This document shows, in pieces, positions 12,157-12,574 of a DNA stretch of 12,574 bases (positions are counted from its first letter, which is position 1; every line of letters starts with the position of its first letter). Both the position numbers and the translations under genes were made by a program. The notes below the pieces were generated by a model, which saw nothing but the letters and a program-made list of their open reading frames with translations, was not told the origin of the DNA and ran no database searches. Source of the stretch: Candidatus Iainarchaeum sp. (GTDB lineage Archaea > Iainarchaeota > Iainarchaeia > Iainarchaeales > UBA10191); assembly GCA_013331925.1 (NCBI GenBank), contig DUFJ01000070.1:15625-28198 (forward strand), in the 5' to 3' direction.

Positions 12157-12574
12157 ATGATAGAGTTGGAAAGGACTTTTCTCGCAAAATTCCTGCCTGA
12201 AGGATTGAAGAATTGCAAGAACAAAGAAATATTGGACATTTACTTTCCCACAAGCTCCGAGCATCCAACATTAAAGTTCAGGAAGAACGGGGAAAAAATG
12301 GAAATCTTGAGGAAAGCGCCGATTGAAGAAGGCGATAATTCAAGATGCCTGGAAGTCTCAATTCCTCTTTCAAGTGAAGAGTTTGAAGAGCTTTCAATAC
12401 TGGAGGGAAAAAGAGTCAGCAAAACTCGCTACTATTATCTAGTGAACGGGAGGATTGCTGAAATCGATGTTTTCAAGGATTCCCTGAAAGGGCTTGTGCT
12501 AGTGGATTTTGAATTCGAGACTGAAAAGGAAAAGCAAGAGTTTAAAATGCCTGAATTCTGTCTTGCTGAAGTGA
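12157..12574 (+). CDS. CYTH-domain (triphosphate tunnel) protein, C-terminus outside window
   Basis: The visible 139 residues show the CYTH fold. They begin IELERTFLAKFLP and continue with LDIYFPTSSEHPTLKFRKNGEKMEILRKAP, then EVSIPLSSEEFEEL. The most typical part is SKTRYYYLVNGRIAEIDVFKDSLKGLVLVDFEFETEKEKQEF. CYTH proteins hydrolyse triphosphates (thiamine-TP, tripolyphosphate) or act as class IV adenylate cyclases. The signature E-x-E-x-K near the N-terminus reads E3-L-E5-R-T7, with Thr in the Lys position. This departs from the metal/phosphate-binding lysine, though Arg 6 may serve. About 30-40 residues should remain past the end. The start is ATG 12157; the binding site AAAGGT (12144-12149) is modest. 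It follows the dCMP deaminase gene directly. Confidence 0.8.
   Translation, partial: MIELERTFLAKFLPEGLKNCKNKEILDIYFPTSSEHPTLKFRKNGEKMEILRKAPIEEGDNSRCLEVSIPLSSEEFEELSILEGKRVSKTRYYYLVNGRIAEIDVFKDSLKGLVLVDFEFETEKEKQEFKMPEFCLAEV

Noticed and set aside
1..12574. CRISPR array, integrase, transposase, toxin-antitoxin or phage genes
   Set aside because: No regularly spaced direct repeats and no such proteins in any frame; the region is core chromosome.

Overview
The window reads as one arm of an archaeal chromosome and is almost entirely coded on the + strand. It carries the conserved archaeal ribosomal protein/RNA polymerase gene string: eL34, cmk-like, eL14, uS13, uS4, uS11, rpoD, tRNA-Leu, eL18, uL13, uS9, rpoN, uS2, MEMO. 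A second conserved archaeal string follows further along: L7Ae, eS28, eL24, ndk. Archaeal markers include eukaryote-type ribosomal proteins, RNA polymerase subunits D and N, an archaeal-type glutamyl-tRNA synthetase, a TrmB-family regulator and an intron-split tRNA gene. The short genes, small spacers, lysine/glutamate-rich tails and reduced operon (no cbf5, rpoK or enolase where many archaea have them) suggest a small-genome, possibly DPANN-type lineage. That placement is an inference; I cannot name the taxon.

Layout. Positions 1-3240 are a tight operon with genes overlapping or a few bases apart. A promoter and a tRNA-Leu(UAA) gene follow at 3264-3434. The best reading of the tRNA is that two introns interrupt it, one before the anticodon (28 nt) and one at the canonical 37/38 site (22 nt). 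Positions 3436-3562 hold a cluster of RNA hairpins with no gene, and the operon resumes at eL18 (3593-5880), joined to MEMO by an ATGA overlap. Positions 6681-6848 are a regulatory gap with three perfect inverted repeats and a palindrome just before a TrmB-family regulator. Next come gltX and a SAM methyltransferase. Positions 10127-10231 are the promoter and leader of the L7Ae gene. The leader contains a candidate kink-turn whose second strand is the Shine-Dalgarno sequence itself, with a competing hairpin. The L7Ae/eS28/eL24/ndk operon follows, then a dCMP deaminase with an apparently leaderless promoter and a CYTH-domain gene cut by the window end.

How the genes fit together. Most genes serve ribosome assembly and transcription. 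The nucleotide genes (cmk-like, ndk, dCMP deaminase) would support pyrimidine supply, but the cmk-like product has lost the P-loop and substrate motifs and is probably not an active kinase. Within the operons nearly every Shine-Dalgarno is of the GGTGA/AGTGA type, which helps decide several starts. The points most worth following are the L7Ae leader switch, the doubly split tRNA-Leu, the degenerate Cmk and the inverted-repeat block before the TrmB gene.
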